A stretch of DNA of 5,471 bases from an uncultured Lachnospiraceae bacterium (lineage in GTDB: Bacteria > Bacillota > Clostridia > Lachnospirales > Lachnospiraceae). Below, piece by piece: positions 1 through 5,471 of the stretch. The translations under genes and the position numbers were made by a program. Location: positions 1 through 5,471 of the forward strand of contig CACZNY010000131.1 in NCBI GenBank assembly GCA_902782655.1, written 5' to 3'. A model generated the notes under the pieces. It made no database searches. It had not been told where the DNA came from and saw only the letters and a program-made list of their open reading frames with translations. Numbering within the stretch: the first letter of the stretch is position 1; each line of letters begins with the position of its first letter.

Positions 1-1311
1 CTTAATGAAGGGACTATGGAGCATGGCATCGGCTTTGACGGCTCAAATTACGGCTATGCCCCCATCGAAAACAGCGACATGGTCTTCGTTCCCGTCCTTG
101 ATTCCGCGGTAATAGACACTTATACAGAGATACCCACTCTTTCAATGATAGGGGATGTACGGATCATTGATCTTCCCGAAAACCGCCCCTTTGACCAGTA
201 TCCCAGGAATGTGGCGATACGCGCTCTTGATTATATGAAGGAACTGGGCATCGCGGATGAGATGAAGATAGGTCCTGAATACGAGTTCTATATCTTCGAT
301 CAGGTAAACCATGAGATAAGCGGCGGCACCGTGGCTTCCGAGGTATATACCAGGCAGGCGCCCTGGGCAGGAGCCTGTGATGATAATAACTACGGCTTCC
401 AGATACCGCATGGCAAGGGCTATCATACAACGCTCCCGCAGGATATCCATGATTCCTTAAGATCCAGGATGTGCCTTGCGATGGCGGACTGGGGCATAGA
501 CGTCAAGTATCATCATCATGAGGTAGGCGGCTGCGGACAGATGGAGATAGAGGTCGAGCTCGGCGATATGCTTAAGCTCGCGGATGATACCATGTCGGCA
601 AAATACGTGATAAAAAATGAAGCCATCGAAAACGGCTGTACCGCAACCTTCATGCCCAAGCCCCTCGCAAACGAAGCCGGAAGCGGCATGCATGTGCATA
701 TGCACCTCTTTAAGGAAGGAAAGCCGGTATTCTACGATGCTGATAAATATGCGCAGCTCAGTGACACGGCACACTATTTCATGGGCGGGCTTCTGACACA
801 TGCCGGGGCCCTCTGCGCGATCACCAACCCCTCCACCAACTCATACAAAAGGCTGGTCCCGGGCTTCGAAGCCCCCGTCACCATAGGCTATGCCATGGCA
901 AACAGGAGTGCGGTCATAAGGATACCAGCCTATGCCAAGACGCCGGAGACAAAGAGATTCGAGCTAAGGAATCCTGATGCCACCTGCAATCCCTATTACG
1001 CCTACTCCGCGATACTGATGGCGGGACTTGACGGGATAAGGAATAAGATCGATCCCCACGCAAAGGGCTGGGGTCCCTATGATTTCAATCTCTACGAGCT
1101 GTCCGACGAGGAAAAGGCCAAGATATCCGGTCTTCCGAAGAATCTCGGAGAGGCTCTCGATGCCCTTGAAAAGGATCACGCTTTCCTTACCGAAGGAGGC
1201 GTTTTCCCCGAAAGGCTCCTGCAGCAGCTCATCCTGCTGGAAAGAAAGGATCTGGAGCAGATCTCAAAGATCCCGCATCCTGCGGAATTCGCCATGTATT
1301 ACGACCTGTAA
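1..1311 (+). CDS. glnA: Type I glutamine synthetase, 5'-truncated by the window edge
   Basis: Glutamate-ammonia ligase: joins glutamate and ammonia to glutamine using ATP, the central step of cytosolic nitrogen assimilation. The frame is open from base 1 (first residues LNEGT), so the ATG at 16 is internal; it lies inside the N-terminal beta-grasp domain just before GFDGS, and about 40 residues are probably missing upstream. Numbering from that Met, visible landmarks are GFDGS (6-10), the metal-binding GPEYEF (86-91), HHEV and GQMEIE (167-179), the ATP-site stretch KPLANEAGSGMHVHMHL (215-231), the glutamate-gate loop NPSTNSYKRLVPGFEAP (271-287), and RFELRNPD (314-321). The C-terminus, HPAEFAMYYDL, is complete. 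About 46 residues lie between the EFYIFD segment and the LP before the next helix, as in GSI-beta enzymes rather than short GSI-alpha forms. The tyrosine of NLYEL (358-362) matches the E. coli adenylylation site region. It stands alone on this strand and ends in a terminator. Family call is near certain; the subtype is inferred. Confidence 0.97.
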   Translation, partial: LNEGTMEHGIGFDGSNYGYAPIENSDMVFVPVLDSAVIDTYTEIPTLSMIGDVRIIDLPENRPFDQYPRNVAIRALDYMKELGIADEMKIGPEYEFYIFDQVNHEISGGTVASEVYTRQAPWAGACDDNNYGFQIPHGKGYHTTLPQDIHDSLRSRMCLAMADWGIDVKYHHHEVGGCGQMEIEVELGDMLKLADDTMSAKYVIKNEAIENGCTATFMPKPLANEAGSGMHVHMHLFKEGKPVFYDADKYAQLSDTAHYFMGGLLTHAGALCAITNPSTNSYKRLVPGFEAPVTIGYAMANRSAVIRIPAYAKTPETKRFELRNPDATCNPYYAYSAILMAGLDGIRNKIDPHAKGWGPYDFNLYELSDEEKAKISGLPKNLGEALDALEKDHAFLTEGGVFPERLLQQLILLERKDLEQISKIPHPAEFAMYYDL

Positions 1312-1320
1312 GAATTCTAC

Positions 1321-1349
1321 GGAGCCGGCGTCTGCCGGCTCCTTTTTTT
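1321..1349 (+). terminator. Rho-independent terminator of glnA
   Basis: A perfect 9-bp inverted repeat, GGAGCCGGC (1321-1329) and GCCGGCTCC (1334-1342), encloses a four-base loop GTCT and is followed directly by seven T (1343-1349). It begins 10 bases after the glnA stop codon. The stem is GC-rich and without mismatch, so this is a strong plus-strand intrinsic terminator. Read from the minus strand, the same hairpin is followed by GTAGAATTCT, with no T-run, so it should not work as an intrinsic terminator for the converging ABC operon. Confidence 0.95.
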
Positions 1350-1418
1350 ATATGACAACGATCCGGGGTCTCATCAGCGAATTTATCCCTGGCGGCTTTT
1401 ATGCCTGTCCGTTTTCAT

Positions 1419-2315
1419 TCACTCATCCGCCTGCTTTGCACCTGCCATCCTCCCATCAGGAGATATGACGTAAATATCGTCCGGACGGATCGCAACATCT
1501 ATGCTGCCCCTCAGCCTGCCGTTATATCCGATGTACTGATCCGTACCGTCAAGTCTTATCCTGCCCTCCTGCGCCTCTCCCGAAAAAATATTAACCCTGC
1601 CTATGAAGTTTTCGACAAAGCCCTTCGCAGGATCACGGAATATATCGATCGGTCTTCCGGACTGCTCTGTAACTCCGTCGTTTATAACATATAAGACATC
1701 AGACATTGTCATTGCTTCGCTCTGATCGTGAGTCACATACACTACAGTCATCTTAAGACGCTGCTGGATATCCTTGATCTCAAACCTCATATCCTCTCTC
1801 AGCCTTGCATCAAGATTAGACAGCGGTTCATCAAGAAGCAGGACCTTAGGCTCAGCGGCGAGAGCTCTTCCCAGAGCCACCCTCTGCTGCTGTCCGCCGG
1901 AGAGCTCGGATGGCATCCTGCCGGCGTACTCCTCCATGTGTACGATCTTCAGGGTTTCCTCTACCCTGTTTCTGATCTCATTCTTATTCATTTTCCTGAT
2001 CTTCAGCGGGTAGGCCACATTCTCAAACACATTCATGTGCGGCCAGACCGCATATGACTGAAAGACCATACCGATTTCTCTTCTCTCCGGAGGCACGAAT
2101 ACCCCCTCTCCGCTTACCGTCATATCGTCTATCAATATCTCTCCGCTGCTTGGCTTCTCAAAGCCTGCGATCATCCTGAGCATCGTCGTCTTGCCGCATC
2201 CGGACGGACCCAAAAGCGTAACGAATTTCCCATCCTCAAAGTCAGCGGAGAAATCCTTCAGGATAGTATTATCGCCAAACCGCTTTGCTACGTGATTTAA
2301 CTTAATGGTTGACAT
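1419..2315 (-). CDS. ABC importer ATP-binding protein (FbpC/PotA-like), short C-terminus
   Basis: Cytoplasmic ATPase that powers the importer encoded just upstream; it should dimerise and dock on the EAA loops of the fused permease. All nucleotide-binding motifs are intact: aromatic A-loop residue F13, Walker A GPSGCGKT (36-43), Q-loop Q86 in FQSYAVWPHMNVFENV, signature LSGGQQQR (138-145), Walker B VLLLDE (158-163), D-loop SNLD (166-169) and switch histidine H196 in YVTHD. The sequence then continues as in the FbpC/PotA/MalK group (DIFRDPAKGFVENFIGRVNIF) into a TOBE-like region with VAIRPDDIYV (274-283). It stops at 298 residues; relatives are usually about 350, so the second part of the C-terminal regulatory domain seems absent. 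The ATG start follows AAAGAGG by four bases and lies 11 bases after the permease stop, so this is the last gene of the operon. Family is certain; substrate cannot be read from this subunit. Confidence 0.96.
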   Translation of the reverse strand: MSTIKLNHVAKRFGDNTILKDFSADFEDGKFVTLLGPSGCGKTTMLRMIAGFEKPSSGEILIDDMTVSGEGVFVPPERREIGMVFQSYAVWPHMNVFENVAYPLKIRKMNKNEIRNRVEETLKIVHMEEYAGRMPSELSGGQQQRVALGRALAAEPKVLLLDEPLSNLDARLREDMRFEIKDIQQRLKMTVVYVTHDQSEAMTMSDVLYVINDGVTEQSGRPIDIFRDPAKGFVENFIGRVNIFSGEAQEGRIRLDGTDQYIGYNGRLRGSIDVAIRPDDIYVISPDGRMAGAKQADE

Positions 2316-2319
2316 AACG

Positions 2320-2326
2320 CCTCTTT
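2320..2326 (-). promoter_or_regulatory. Ribosome binding site of the ABC ATPase gene
   Basis: On the minus strand AAAGAGG immediately follows the permease stop codon TAG and is separated from the ATG at 2315 by only four bases (CGTT). The spacing is short but the purine run is clear. Its position against the permease stop suggests the ATPase is translated by ribosomes finishing the permease. Confidence 0.7.
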
Positions 2327-4018
2327 CTAAATCGAAAACCTGCCTTTAGTGAGTTTTCTCATGACAATATTCAAAACAATAATAAGTATCAGAATACCGC
2401 AGGCCAGTGCAGATGCTGTCTGCTGACTGTGATAGGTCTGATAAAGATACAGCTCCACTCCCAGTGTTTTTGTCCTGTCAGAGTAAAGCAGGTTTGACAT
2501 CGTAAGCTCATAAAAGCAGGGGATAAAAATGAGAAACCACCCTGCCGCGATCGATGGCGCTGTCAACGGAAATATAATATCCTTCACACGTCTGATCCAT
2601 CCCGCGCCGCTGACGCAGGCTGCTTCCTCCAGATCAGAGCTCATCTGCGAAAAAGCCGCCGCAACCGTCCTCATCCCCATAAGCATGTATTTGATCATAT
2701 ATGCGATCACCATTATTGCCATGGTATTGTAAATGTTTATTCCGAATCTCCCCGACATCGTCATGATAAGCGCCAGAGCTATGACGACACTCGGCGTACC
2801 GGAGCCTGCAGCGATCAGGAAATCAGGTATATTTCTGCCAATGACCCTGGTGCGCTTCAGCAGATAAGCCATTATCAGACAGACGATCATACCGAGCGTT
2901 GCAGCGAGCACCGCAGCGGTAACACTGTTCATGGCTGATCTTATTATAGATTTTCTCGAAGTGATGATCCCCCAGTACCTGGATGTGAAATTTCCGGGAT
3001 AAAATACAGACCTGCCCATGTTCAATGTAAAAGAAGCCGCAAATACAGTGACAAACGGTATGACTACAATAACTACAGCAAACAAGGCGACCATTACCGT
3101 GACAGGTATGCGCCATCTGCCGAGATCTACGACAGCAGGCCGGACTGATTTGCCTGTAACAGTTATATAGTCTTTTTTTCCAACTACCAAATTGGAAATA
3201 TACAGAATAACAAATGTCAGCAGCATGAGAAATACTGCCAGAGATGTCGCATCCGAGAGCCCCTCCTCAGATCCGACATAAACATAATCAACAATACGGG
3301 TAGTCACTGTATATATCTTTCCCGGGGTTCCTATGATAGAGGGTATCCCATAGCAGGATGCAGCCGCCACAAATACAAGGAGAGCCGACGCTATGACAGA
3401 GGGCATCATGAGAGGAAGAGTCACAGTAAAAAGAGTTTTTAGCGGGGATGCCCCGGATATGCGTGAAGCCTCCTCCAGAGAAGGATCCATATGTTCCATG
3501 GCCCGTGAGATAGTAATAAAGGCATACGGATAATAAAAGGTCGTAAGCACCCACACAAGTCCGCCTGTGGAATAAATATTAAAGGGCATGCTGTCAAGCC
3601 CGAAGAGTTCCCTGATAAAAGCATTCAGTATACCCACACTGGGATTTAAAAGCCTTAACCATGCCATTGCTCCGACATAGGGAGGAACCATATAGGTCGT
3701 AACAAACAGAGTCCGGAAAAAGCCCTTTGCGTACATATTTGTCCTTTCGACAAGCCACGCGAGAGGGATCGCGATGCATACCCCGAAAACCATGGAAAGT
3801 GCGGATGTTACCAGCGTATTCTTCAGACAAAGCCGGTTCAGGGGGTATGAGTATATCCGGCTGAAGCCCTCCAAAGTAAAATGCCCTGATGAAAAAAAAG
3901 CGCGGAGCACAAGATAGATCAGCGGAAAGACCTGAAATATCAGGAGGAACGCTATGATAGCCAGTATAAAAAACCATTTTGGATCGATATGGAATTTTGT
4001 ATCTGTCCTGTCTGCCAA
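2327..4018 (-). CDS. Fused two-domain ABC importer permease (FbpB/AfuB-like)
   Basis: Integral membrane channel of the importer. At 563 residues it carries two tandem binding-protein-dependent permease domains in one chain, so a single polypeptide replaces the usual permease dimer. About twelve hydrophobic helices can be read, near 14-40, 68-91, 102-124, 153-173, 201-230, 256-279, 303-330, 362-388, 398-421, 432-455, 484-511 and 534-553. Each half has the cytoplasmic EAA coupling motif: LEEASRISGASPLKTLFTVT (181-200) and LEEAACVSGAGWIRRVKDII (463-482), both with the conserved glycine. A linker at about 280-302 joins the halves. This fused design is typical of FbpB, SfuB, AfuB and ThiP relatives, whereas phosphonate PhnU/PhnV are separate proteins. 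The start is TTG, as there is no in-frame ATG between the upstream gene's stop and the first helix; the next in-frame Met is at residue 76. It sits 14 bases after the binding-protein gene and 11 before the ATPase gene. Substrate remains undetermined. Confidence 0.96.
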   Translation of the reverse strand: MADRTDTKFHIDPKWFFILAIIAFLLIFQVFPLIYLVLRAFFSSGHFTLEGFSRIYSYPLNRLCLKNTLVTSALSMVFGVCIAIPLAWLVERTNMYAKGFFRTLFVTTYMVPPYVGAMAWLRLLNPSVGILNAFIRELFGLDSMPFNIYSTGGLVWVLTTFYYPYAFITISRAMEHMDPSLEEASRISGASPLKTLFTVTLPLMMPSVIASALLVFVAAASCYGIPSIIGTPGKIYTVTTRIVDYVYVGSEEGLSDATSLAVFLMLLTFVILYISNLVVGKKDYITVTGKSVRPAVVDLGRWRIPVTVMVALFAVVIVVIPFVTVFAASFTLNMGRSVFYPGNFTSRYWGIITSRKSIIRSAMNSVTAAVLAATLGMIVCLIMAYLLKRTRVIGRNIPDFLIAAGSGTPSVVIALALIMTMSGRFGINIYNTMAIMVIAYMIKYMLMGMRTVAAAFSQMSSDLEEAACVSGAGWIRRVKDIIFPLTAPSIAAGWFLIFIPCFYELTMSNLLYSDRTKTLGVELYLYQTYHSQQTASALACGILILIIVLNIVMRKLTKGRFSI

Positions 4019-4029
4019 GGTATGATCGA

Positions 4030-4034
4030 CCCTT
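4030..4034 (-). promoter_or_regulatory. Ribosome binding site of the permease, overlapping the upstream stop
   Basis: On the minus strand AAGGG overlaps the TAA stop codon of the binding-protein gene (4033-4035) and precedes the TTG start at 4018 by 11 bases. It is the only purine-rich stretch near the start, so it supports the TTG choice. A weak site, long spacing and a TTG codon together predict modest translation of the permease, coupled to that of the binding protein. This matches the usual excess of binding protein over membrane subunits. Confidence 0.55.
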
Positions 4035-5109
4035 ATTCTGCAGGAACAGTCACATATTCCTCAAACATGGTACGGATCGTATCTCTCTCCTTATAGCATT
4101 TCTCCCAGTCAACGGAAATAATATTCTTAAGGACCTCTGACAGCTCCTTCCCGTCATAAGGCGTATCCTTCACATCACTTCTGACACCGTACATCCAGCC
4201 GTTTACTATCAGCTTCTGTCCCTCCGGTGAAAGATAAAAATCCTCTATGGCTTCGGCAGCCTCAATGTTTGAATTGGCACTGTATTTCTCATCTATTATC
4301 ATGATCGGAGAAGGCACGGGTATGCTGCCATCCTCAGGATAGATCACCTCCAGAGACGATCCCTCTTCCTCTCTTTTCTTAAGTACCGACTCCTCCAGGA
4401 CCATGATCTCGCTGCACTCTCCAGTCTCCAGCTTGGTGAGTGCCACCGAACCGGACTCTATAGCCACATCCTGCTCTCCCAGTGCTTTGAAATAATCCTC
4501 ACCGTACCTGTCAAGAAGTCCCACGACTGATGAAAACGCAGTTCCGGATGTAAGAGGATTGCTCATGGAAAGCCTGCCCTTCATGGATTTATCCTCCGCA
4601 AATTCCTTCAAAGACTTAGGCAGCGCTGATATGTCATTTTTTTCCGGATTATAGGCAAGTACCATATTACATACGCGGACAGGATACCAATAACCCTCCG
4701 GATCATAATCAAAAACCAGCTTATCCTTATCCGCAAAATCATGTGCATGCAGGATATTCTTTTCCTTAAGCTCCAGCGAATAGGAAGGCTCTGCAACCAT
4801 CAGAATATCACAGCCAAGCCTGCCCGACTTCATCTCTGCCGTAACCTTTGACTGGATAGTGCCTGATCCGCCCTGAAAAAACTCCACCTCAACATTCGGA
4901 AAGACCTCTTCAAGCTTATCCTGCATATTGTCGATTATATCCTCATACATCGAGGTATATATTACGACCTTGCCCGAAACCTCGGTATTTACATCTGCCG
5001 CATCCCCGCCTTTACTGCCTGACGGATCTCCGCTTCCTCCGCAGGCGCAAAGAGCCAATGACATGGCTGCCATGAATATCATTCCCGCCAAACCTTTTTT
5101 CCGTTTCAT
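4033..5109 (-). CDS. Lipoprotein solute-binding protein of the ABC importer (FbpA/AfuA-like superfamily)
   Basis: Extracellular substrate receptor, membrane-anchored by lipid. The N-terminus is a lipoprotein signal: basic MKRKK, a hydrophobic core to about residue 20, then a lipobox with the probable lipidated cysteine at C23 (LCAC followed by GG; C21 is a less likely alternative), and a Gly/Ser/Asp-rich tether to about residue 45. The mature fold opens with GKVVIYTSMYEDII (46-59), followed by FFQGGSGTIQSKVTAE (77-92), GCDILMVAEPS (99-109), SNPLTSGTAFSSVV (183-196) and PSPIMIID (266-273), and ends with the helix FYLSPEGQKLIVNG (291-304) and YGVRSDV (307-313). This order is characteristic of the iron / hexose-phosphate / aminoethylphosphonate binding-protein group. 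The tandem Tyr pair that holds iron in FbpA is not seen; E240-S241 appear at that position. It is the first gene of the transporter operon, with AGAGGAGG upstream of the ATG. The role is certain; the ligand is open. Confidence 0.94.
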   Translation of the reverse strand: MKRKKGLAGMIFMAAMSLALCACGGSGDPSGSKGGDAADVNTEVSGKVVIYTSMYEDIIDNMQDKLEEVFPNVEVEFFQGGSGTIQSKVTAEMKSGRLGCDILMVAEPSYSLELKEKNILHAHDFADKDKLVFDYDPEGYWYPVRVCNMVLAYNPEKNDISALPKSLKEFAEDKSMKGRLSMSNPLTSGTAFSSVVGLLDRYGEDYFKALGEQDVAIESGSVALTKLETGECSEIMVLEESVLKKREEEGSSLEVIYPEDGSIPVPSPIMIIDEKYSANSNIEAAEAIEDFYLSPEGQKLIVNGWMYGVRSDVKDTPYDGKELSEVLKNIISVDWEKCYKERDTIRTMFEEYVTVPAE

Positions 5110-5120
5110 CTTATTTCCAT

Positions 5121-5128
5121 CCTCCTCT
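5121..5128 (-). promoter_or_regulatory. Strong ribosome binding site of the solute-binding protein gene
   Basis: On the minus strand AGAGGAGG lies 11 bases before the ATG at 5109. It is the best Shine-Dalgarno match in the operon, in keeping with a binding protein made in excess over its permease and ATPase. A nearer out-of-frame ATG directly follows the motif, but it opens only a four-codon frame, so the annotated start stands. Confidence 0.75.
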
Positions 5129-5169
5129 GATAACGCTTCTTAAATCATCTGATCGACTCCGTTCATATC

Positions 5170-5187
5170 CTGAGGAATCCGCCTCAG
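5170..5187 (-). other. Short inverted repeat at the end of the nucleotidase gene
   Basis: CTGAGG (5182-5187 on the minus strand) and CCTCAG (5170-5175) form a 6-bp stem with a six-base loop, overlapping the TGA stop of the upstream gene. No T-run follows on either strand, so it does not qualify as an intrinsic terminator. It could act as an RNA 3'-end or processing stem between the two genes, or be chance. The remaining intergenic bases (5129-5169) show no convincing -35/-10 pair. Confidence 0.35.
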
Positions 5188-5471
5188 TCGGGTCTTAGCT
5201 TCGCTGCGGCGCCGCCCTTCGCCTCCGCTATGAGTGAATCATAGTCTTTGAGGTTGTAGCTGCTGTTAACGGGCGGGGGAAGGCTTCCGTCATTTATATG
5301 ATCTATGATCTCCTTTCGTCTCGGATCATCTGTTGAAAGATCGATGCCTGTGATCCTCCAGTTATTATATATTTCAGGATCCACAGGCGAATTCTGTCTG
5401 AAGTAATCTACGATCATATCGCGTATGGAACCGGATGACTCCCAGTCAGCTTTTCCGGAAACAAGCTTATA
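5184..5471 (-). CDS. Probable 5'-nucleotidase / cyclic-nucleotide phosphodiesterase, C-terminal end only
   Basis: The frame is open through the window edge, so the gene starts outside and only the last 95 residues are visible. The ATG at 5417 is internal: 18 more in-frame codons without a stop precede it. The recognisable part is SSGSIRDMIVDYF (12-24 of the visible stretch) followed by the NNWRITGIDL segment (36-45). The IRD-x-hydrophobic helix and the NNWRI strand recall the C-terminal substrate-binding domain of the 5'-nucleotidase / CpdB / YfkN family, whose members split nucleotides or 2',3'-cyclic nucleotides outside the membrane. The tail (DPRRKEIIDHINDG, then a Pro/Asn-rich stretch and an Ala/Gly-rich end) carries no known motif. 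The metallophosphatase domain that would prove the call lies outside the window. The gene points the same way as the transporter operon, 74 bases upstream, and could share its transcript. The family call rests on pattern memory and is moderate. Confidence 0.5.
   Translation of the reverse strand, partial: YKLVSGKADWESSGSIRDMIVDYFRQNSPVDPEIYNNWRITGIDLSTDDPRRKEIIDHINDGSLPPPVNSSYNLKDYDSLIAEAKGGAAAKLRPD

Noticed and set aside
16..18. ATG at 16 as the start of glutamine synthetase
   Set aside because: The frame is open from base 1 with family-like residues, and this Met falls in the middle of the N-terminal domain; the true start lies upstream of the window.
142..801. Minus-strand open frames opposite glnA (142-450, 164-430, 457-801)
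   Set aside because: They lie wholly within the conserved glnA coding sequence, match no known family and have no ribosome binding sites; they are shadows of glnA codon use.
1385..1418. An 11-codon frame (MKTDRHKSRQG) directly after the ATPase stop, as a lost piece of the TOBE domain
   Set aside because: It shows no similarity to a TOBE strand and ends at once; chance is sufficient.
1079..1468. Plus-strand open frame of 129 codons crossing the glnA end and terminator
   Set aside because: It runs out of frame through glnA, across the hairpin and into the antisense of the ATPase gene; its composition is low in protein-like features.
4928..5143. Plus-strand frame of 71 codons opposite the signal peptide of the binding protein
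   Set aside because: It is antisense to a clear lipoprotein signal and tether; there is no ribosome binding site or family match.
5110..5183. Promoter for the transporter operon in the gap after the nucleotidase gene
   Set aside because: AT-rich hexamers such as TATGAA and GATTTA occur on the minus strand, but none has a credible -35 partner at the right distance.
1..5471. A novel defence, mobile or repeat-based system
   Set aside because: No direct-repeat arrays, transposase, recombinase, nuclease or toxin-like genes are visible; every sizeable frame is explained by metabolism and transport genes.

Overview
The window reads as ordinary chromosomal DNA from an anaerobic Bacillota, most likely a clostridial species and plausibly Lachnospiraceae. 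The grounds are a Gram-positive-style lipoprotein solute-binding protein, purine-rich GGAGG/GAGG ribosome binding sites, frequent ATA (Ile) and AGG (Arg) codons at moderate GC, and tight operon packing. The taxonomic call is an inference from style, not from a marker gene.

Layout. Positions 1-1311 (+) hold most of a type I glutamine synthetase (glnA), cut off at its 5' end by the window edge and closed by a strong intrinsic terminator at 1321-1349. The rest of the window is on the minus strand and converges on glnA. In transcription order it holds: the C-terminal end of a probable 5'-nucleotidase / cyclic-nucleotide phosphodiesterase (5184-5471, cut by the window edge); a lipoprotein solute-binding protein (4033-5109); a fused two-domain ABC permease (2327-4018, TTG start); and an ABC ATPase (1419-2315).

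The last three form one compact operon with gaps of 14 and 11 bases. Each downstream ribosome binding site overlaps or abuts the preceding stop codon. Together they encode a complete ABC importer of the ferric-iron / hexose-phosphate / phosphonate type (FbpABC, AfuABC and PhnSTUV relatives). The binding protein captures solute outside the membrane, the 12-helix permease forms the channel and the ATPase drives it. By alignment from memory, the binding protein lacks the tandem tyrosines that hold iron in FbpA. The neighbouring gene looks like a phosphoester hydrolase, so a phosphorylated organic substrate is at least as plausible as iron. This is not proven.

I found no CRISPR array, insertion sequence, tRNA, rRNA, riboswitch or phage gene, and no clear evidence of a previously undescribed system. 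The points most worth following are the unsettled substrate of the transporter, the shortened C-terminus of its ATPase, the glutamine synthetase subtype, and the lack of a terminator of its own for the ABC operon where it runs into glnA.
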